From contig JABMQV010000669.1 of the NCBI GenBank assembly GCA_013203065.1, positions 1 to 9,549 of the forward strand: a stretch of 9,549 nucleotides of DNA. Reading direction: 5' to 3'. This document shows, piece after piece, positions 6,460 through 9,549 of this stretch (within the stretch, counting starts at the first letter, position 1; each line of letters starts with the position of its first letter). The notes under the pieces are model-generated. The model was not told the DNA's origin. It worked only from the letters and a program-made list of their open reading frames with translations, and ran no database searches. This DNA comes from Desulfobacteraceae bacterium (GTDB lineage Bacteria; Desulfobacterota; DSM-4660; Desulfatiglandales; Desulfatiglandaceae). The translations under genes were made by a program, and so were the position numbers.

Positions 6460-7701
6460 TTATCTCTTGTAAGGCCCACCAGCCAGGAAATCTTTTGGGT
6501 CCCACGTCCAAAACTGGGAGACATTTTTGTAGGTCTTTATGGGGACATTGATCTTGATCTCGCCCAGGACCGGGTCATTAACCTTCTCCACCTTCGAAAT
6601 ATAAACATTCTGGATGGGGTTATGATACTTGTCCAGGCTCACTGGGCCACGGGGCGCATTGACTTTGACCTTTAGGATTGTATCAACAAATGCCTTTTTG
6701 TCGTCTAGTTTGCCATTGAGGGCTTCAATCGTTTCCTTCACGAAGAGTCCCATTGTGTAAGCGGCCTCAGCCATCCAGGACGGGACCGTCTTGTATTCCT
6801 TGATAAAGGCTTTGACAAAGGCCTTGTTTTCCGGCGTATCAAGGCCGGCGGAGTAAATGTTGCATTGAGCGATGAGGTCCACCGCCTTGTCGTCCACCTG
6901 AAATAGGGCGTCGGAATGCAGCCAGTAGCCGCCGGCGATCTTATACTTCCGGTCATAGCCAAAATTGAACCACGCATTAAAGAGTCGAAGCCGATCGGCA
7001 CCCACCACGTTCGCTACCACCCAATCGGTGTCTGTGGGAATAGAAGCGAGCAACGGCCCGTAGTCGGCTGTCCCGATCGGTGTCCAGAGGATTTTGGCTA
7101 CCTTGCCGCCCGCTTCCTTGAAAGTCCTCGCCGCACCCAGTGTAAGACCGTGACCCCAGGCGTAATCCTGGCCGATGAAAGTGACATTTCTGGCCCCCAA
7201 AACATTATAGAGGTAATCACCCATGGGGTGACCAATCTGGCTTGCCGAAACAGAGAGCCGAACAAACGTGGGTACAATATCCCATTTTGTCAGTTCGTCT
7301 GCACCGGGCATCACGAGTACCGGCACCCCTGTCTCACGGCTCACCTGTGCCAGTGCCGGTCCCACGTGCCCGCACAGGCCACCTACGATGAGATCAACCT
7401 TTTCTGCATGAATGAGACGTCGGGCCTGGGTCATGGCGGTGTCGGGGTTACAGGCCGAATCGGCATAGAGGATTTTTACCTTGCGGCCCCCTACTTCAAG
7501 GCCATTTTGCTTCCAAAAGAGTTTAAACCCGTTGAGCAAATCCTCCCCCGGCTTTGCCAGAGGGCCTTTCATGGGCGCCATAAAGCCGATACGGATCGGC
7601 TCAGCGGCCAAGGCGGGCGAGGCGCCATAGGCCACCAGAAAGGCTAAAAACAAAAAGGAAATGACCCCTACCATGCGTGCTTTCTTTTTTCTCCTCTCCA
7701 T
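6460..7701 (-). CDS. livK: Periplasmic substrate-binding protein of the Liv-type (HAAT) ABC transporter
   Basis: A 413-residue type I periplasmic binding protein that delivers the solute to LivHM. Residues 1-33 are a clear signal peptide: a basic MERRKKKAR start, a hydrophobic stretch (11-27) and ASPALAA, with cleavage after Ala32 or Ala33. The mature protein begins EPIRIGFMAPMKGPLAKPGED, typical of the family. Cys84 and Cys110 are placed like the disulfide pair of LivJ/LivK. It is longer than E. coli LivK (about 370 residues) and ends with NVSQFWTWDPKDFL. From memory, that kind of tail occurs in Liv-type binding proteins near aromatic-compound genes; I cannot verify this. The ATG at 7701 is preferred because GGGAGG lies 7 nt upstream; the ATG 33 nt earlier has no such site. 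It is the first gene of the leftward set. Confidence 0.94.
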   Translation of the reverse strand: MERRKKKARMVGVISFLFLAFLVAYGASPALAAEPIRIGFMAPMKGPLAKPGEDLLNGFKLFWKQNGLEVGGRKVKILYADSACNPDTAMTQARRLIHAEKVDLIVGGLCGHVGPALAQVSRETGVPVLVMPGADELTKWDIVPTFVRLSVSASQIGHPMGDYLYNVLGARNVTFIGQDYAWGHGLTLGAARTFKEAGGKVAKILWTPIGTADYGPLLASIPTDTDWVVANVVGADRLRLFNAWFNFGYDRKYKIAGGYWLHSDALFQVDDKAVDLIAQCNIYSAGLDTPENKAFVKAFIKEYKTVPSWMAEAAYTMGLFVKETIEALNGKLDDKKAFVDTILKVKVNAPRGPVSLDKYHNPIQNVYISKVEKVNDPVLGEIKINVPIKTYKNVSQFWTWDPKDFLAGGPYKR

Positions 7702-7826
7702 TGCTGCTCCTCCCAAATTAAGGTTTCGGTTCAAAAATCACCAAAGGCCTTTATGTTAATTCCCATGATTCTGCAATTATTTTGCTATGTTGAGAAATTG
7801 TGAAAATCAACAGCCTTTAAGGGATG

Positions 7827-7856
7827 TTTGTATTCAACCAGCCAAAGGGTTGTCAA
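7827..7856 (-). promoter_or_regulatory. Sigma70-type promoter candidate for livK and the leftward operon
   Basis: On the minus strand a perfect -35 TTGACA (7851-7856) is followed after 18 bp by TACAAA (7827-7832), which matches 4 of 6 positions of TATAAT. Transcription would start near 7820, leaving a leader of about 120 nt before the livK ATG. It is the best promoter match I found in the intergenic region. Confidence 0.5.
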
Positions 7857-7870
7857 GACCTATTTCAATC

Positions 7871-7880
7871 AGCATATGCT
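7871..7880. promoter_or_regulatory. 10-bp palindrome AGCATATGCT, possible operator
   Basis: A perfect palindrome lies 14 bp upstream of the livK -35 hexamer. This is a suitable site for an activator or a repressor acting on the leftward promoter. The symmetry does not extend beyond 10 bp, and no regulator gene is in the window, so function is inferred only from position. Confidence 0.25.
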
Positions 7881-7962
7881 TCGAGGAATTGAGATTGTGA
7901 AGAGAAGAATACCACGCGGCCAAAACAGACCCGGGTCAACACCGGGCTTTTCGGATTTCACC

Positions 7963-7992
7963 TTGCCTTTTTGAGGCTCCCTATGCTATCAG
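7963..7992 (+). promoter_or_regulatory. Weak sigma70-type promoter candidate for the PreA-like gene
   Basis: TTGCCT (7963-7968) and TATCAG (7987-7992) are 18 bp apart, each matching 4 of 6 consensus positions. This would give a leader of about 200 nt. A competing candidate, CTGAAC-16 bp-CATAAT (8129-8156), has a better -10 (5 of 6) but a poor -35, and would give a leader of about 38 nt. Neither is convincing alone. Confidence 0.2.
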
Positions 7993-8031
7993 ATATCCCT
8001 CTGGCACGTTCCTTCAATGCACCTGTTACGG

Positions 8032-8041
8032 TTCAATTGAA
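8032..8041. promoter_or_regulatory. 10-bp palindrome TTCAATTGAA, possible operator
   Basis: A perfect palindrome lies 160 bp upstream of the PreA-like start. Its half-site TTCAA also occurs in direct orientation 19 bp upstream (8013-8018, TTCAAT) and at 7864-7869, which suggests a small set of binding sites for one regulator. AT-rich 10-mers of this kind do arise by chance. Confidence 0.22.
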
Positions 8042-8200
8042 ATGGTGGGGGCTTCAAAAAGTGACATCTGCCTGTTCTGCAGGGGAAACGGGTGCGCTGG
8101 GCCCGAGTGGGATGTTCCCTGAAAGGGGCTGAACATGAGGGGTTTTTGGCCATAATTTGTTTCAGGATCTCACAGAAATTGAACAGGAGGGACACTACCC

Positions 8201-9400
8201 ATGGCCGACCTGGGAGTTGAGTTCTGCGGTCTGTATTTCAAGAATCCCATCATTGTCTCTTCCATCGAGCCCACCAACAGCCTGGAAAGGCTCAAATCGT
8301 GTATCGATAACGGGGCGGCTGGGGCTGTGGTCAAGACCCTGACCGACATCCCCTCTATGGTGACCCTTACAAAACATTCCAAGTATGCCATCCTGAACGA
8401 AACCGGGGAAATCATCAAGGGAAAGATCCCTCGAAATTTCGTGTTTTACAGCCGATCCGGTTTTTCAAGCACCCCCTATGGGGGATGGGAAAAGGACCTG
8501 GGCGGGGCCCAGGCTTACGCAGCAAAAAACAATGCCCACATCATTGCCAGCATAGGGGCAGGCTCACTTGAAAGCTGGACCCTGATTTCAAAGATGGCTG
8601 AGGACTGTGGTGTTCCCCTTGTGGAGTTGAACCTGGGATGTCCTCATACGAGCCACATGAGTGGGGCAAAGACGGGCGTTCGGATCGGGCAGGTTCCGGA
8701 GTTGGCGGCTGAGGTTGTGGGGCGGGTTGTGGCGGCCGTTAAAATTCCGGTGCTGGTCAAACTGACCCCGGAAGCAGCCAACCTGACCGATGTGGCAGCC
8801 AGTGTAAAGCAAGCCGGAGCTGCCGCGGTGACCGTCAACAGCCGATTCACCGGGTTTGCGGTTGATATTGAGACGGGAAAGCCCTTGATCGGAGGGCCCG
8901 CAGGCGTTGGGGGCCCGTGGATCAAATATGTTACCCTTCGGTGGGTGCACGATATCTATTCACGGCTTGGCATGGCCATTGCGGGTTCCAATGGAATTTT
9001 TGATTGGCGAGATGCCATCGCATTCATCATGAGCGGAGCCCGTATCATGCAGGTGGGGTCTGTTCTCATGCTCAAAGGCTATGAGTGGCTGGGGCAAATG
9101 ATCCGGGGTATTGAGGCCTTTCTGGAGGAGCACGGGTACGGGTCTATTGAGGACATTTACGGAATGGCCTCCCGGAATGCCGCGGGCAGTTATGACCAGC
9201 AGTTTGGGGAACAGCCTCTTCATGCGGTGGTGGACGATGAGGCGTGTACCCGCTGCTGGAACTGTGTTCGCTCGTGTTTTTATGATGCTTTAAGCCGGGG
9301 CGAGGAAGGAGTCATTCAACATTTGGAGAACTGTATCGGGTGTGAGCTCTGTTTCAATGTGTGCCCGTTTGACGCCATCGCCTTTGCGCCAAATGCGTAA
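8201..9400 (+). CDS. PreA-like flavoprotein: dihydroorotate dehydrogenase-type domain fused to a two-[4Fe-4S] ferredoxin domain
   Basis: A 399-residue cytoplasmic protein with the PreA architecture. Residues 1-310 form an FMN-binding TIM barrel: MADLGVEFCGLYFKNPIIVSS at the start, VELNLGCPH (141-149), VLVKLTP (184-190), TVNS (211-214) and the flavin-phosphate region AGSNGIFDWRDA (261-272) with SGARIMQVGS (278-287). Residues 345-399 hold two [4Fe-4S] motifs: CxxCxxCxxxC at 349/352/355/359 and CxxCxxCxxxCP at 378/381/384/388. In dihydropyrimidine dehydrogenase a catalytic Cys precedes GQ in the loop after CPH (ACGQ). Here that loop reads RIGQ (161-164) and is two residues longer, so pyrimidine reduction is doubtful. 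AGGAGG at 8185-8190 sits 10 nt before the ATG. No PreT partner is visible. Family is firm; the reaction is unknown. Confidence 0.9.
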   Translation: MADLGVEFCGLYFKNPIIVSSIEPTNSLERLKSCIDNGAAGAVVKTLTDIPSMVTLTKHSKYAILNETGEIIKGKIPRNFVFYSRSGFSSTPYGGWEKDLGGAQAYAAKNNAHIIASIGAGSLESWTLISKMAEDCGVPLVELNLGCPHTSHMSGAKTGVRIGQVPELAAEVVGRVVAAVKIPVLVKLTPEAANLTDVAASVKQAGAAAVTVNSRFTGFAVDIETGKPLIGGPAGVGGPWIKYVTLRWVHDIYSRLGMAIAGSNGIFDWRDAIAFIMSGARIMQVGSVLMLKGYEWLGQMIRGIEAFLEEHGYGSIEDIYGMASRNAAGSYDQQFGEQPLHAVVDDEACTRCWNCVRSCFYDALSRGEEGVIQHLENCIGCELCFNVCPFDAIAFAPNA

Positions 9401-9466
9401 AAGGGACGACCGTAGACACCTTGACGCTCTGCGTTATCCCCTCACCCCATCCGAGGTTTTCAGACA

Positions 9467-9549
9467 ATGAAAAAATCCTATCCCATGGCCATGGTGAATA
9501 CGCCCGGTAAGATTGACTTTGAGGAGCGAATTCTGAAGGAGCCCTCTGC
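9467..9549 (+). CDS. Probable medium-chain zinc-type alcohol dehydrogenase, N-terminus only (runs off right edge)
   Basis: An open frame from ATG at 9467 continues to the window end, giving 27 residues. The stretch AMVNTPGKIDFEERILKEPS matches the first beta-strands of the alcohol/sorbitol/threonine dehydrogenase superfamily, which typically begins with a pattern like aPGkiefeErpiPeP. A weak CGAGG (9452-9456) lies 10 nt upstream; in-frame ATGs at 9485 and 9491 are alternative starts. It begins 66 nt after the PreA-like gene in the same direction and is probably co-transcribed; I see no terminator in that gap. Only the N-terminus is available, so the family call is moderate and the zinc sites cannot be checked. 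Confidence 0.55.
   Translation, partial: MKKSYPMAMVNTPGKIDFEERILKEPS

Larger units (their letters stand above)
7702..8200. other. Divergent intergenic regulatory region between livK and the PreA-like gene
   Basis: These 499 bp separate two divergently transcribed genes and contain no convincing coding sequence. They hold the livK promoter candidate (7827-7856), two perfect 10-bp palindromes (7871-7880, 8032-8041), repeated TTCAAT words (7864, 8013, 8032), weak rightward promoter candidates, a sigma54-like -24 element at 8001-8008 and a GC-rich potential hairpin (8080-8121) in what would be the leader of the PreA-like gene. No tRNA, known riboswitch or regulator gene was recognised. The length is more than two simple promoters require, so regulator binding is likely (inference). 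Confidence 0.7.

Noticed and set aside
6916..7647. A 243-residue plus-strand ORF
   Set aside because: It is the complement of livK, which has a signal peptide and family motifs throughout. Open antisense frames are common in GC-biased coding DNA.
2916..7701. Urea transporter (Urt) identity for the ABC genes
   Set aside because: No urease genes are nearby and the binding protein does not show the UrtA pattern I know. Generic HAAT/Liv naming is safer.
7930..7951. Short stem CCCGG/CCGGG followed by CTTTT, as a rightward terminator
   Set aside because: The stem is only 5 bp with a 7-nt loop and a short T-run, and no rightward transcript upstream needs terminating.
7989..8195. A 68-residue minus-strand ORF in the divergent region
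   Set aside because: It has no clear ribosome binding site or family, and it lies over the expected leader of the PreA-like gene.
1..9549. Defence system, phage, transposon or CRISPR content
   Set aside because: No array-like repeats, transposase, integrase or toxin-antitoxin motifs were seen. All long frames are metabolic or transport genes.

Overview
The window looks like bacterial chromosomal DNA, densely coded, with strong AAGGAGG-type ribosome binding sites. Gene content suggests a Gram-negative, probably anaerobic or facultative organism. My guess is a Desulfobacterota (deltaproteobacterial)-like lineage, but no rRNA or marker gene fixes this. I see no mobile element, phage gene, CRISPR array, tRNA or rRNA.

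Layout. Positions 1-7701 hold one leftward (minus-strand) gene set, in transcription order: a periplasmic binding protein (livK type, 7701-6460); a 224-nt gap with a strong GC-rich hairpin; two permeases (livH 6235-5378, livM 5375-4395); two ATPases (livG 4389-3643, livF 3656-2916); then a molybdenum hydroxylase of the xanthine dehydrogenase family, with the catalytic molybdopterin subunit (2829-529) and the FAD subunit (387 to beyond the left edge). The permease and ATPase genes are tightly packed or overlapping. The expected [2Fe-2S] subunit is not in the window and probably follows to the left. Positions 7702-8200 are a 499-bp divergent intergenic region with a good sigma70-type promoter for the leftward set, two 10-bp palindromes and weaker rightward promoter candidates. 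Positions 8201-9400 encode, rightward, a PreA-like flavoprotein (dihydroorotate dehydrogenase-type barrel plus two [4Fe-4S] clusters). At 9467 the start of a probable medium-chain alcohol dehydrogenase runs off the right edge.

How the genes may work together (inference). The five Liv-type genes would import an amphipathic or aromatic small molecule. The molybdenum hydroxylase would hydroxylate or oxidise it, and the PreA-like flavoprotein and the dehydrogenase would carry out further redox steps. That fits catabolism of an N-heterocycle or aromatic compound. Two residue-level features argue against simple purine/pyrimidine assignments: the molybdenum subunit lacks the glutamate that contacts purines in xanthine dehydrogenase, and the PreA-like protein lacks the catalytic cysteine of dihydropyrimidine dehydrogenase. 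The substrate is therefore unknown. Every family here is known; any novelty lies in the combination, the active-site changes, and the regulatory DNA between livK and livH and in the divergent region.
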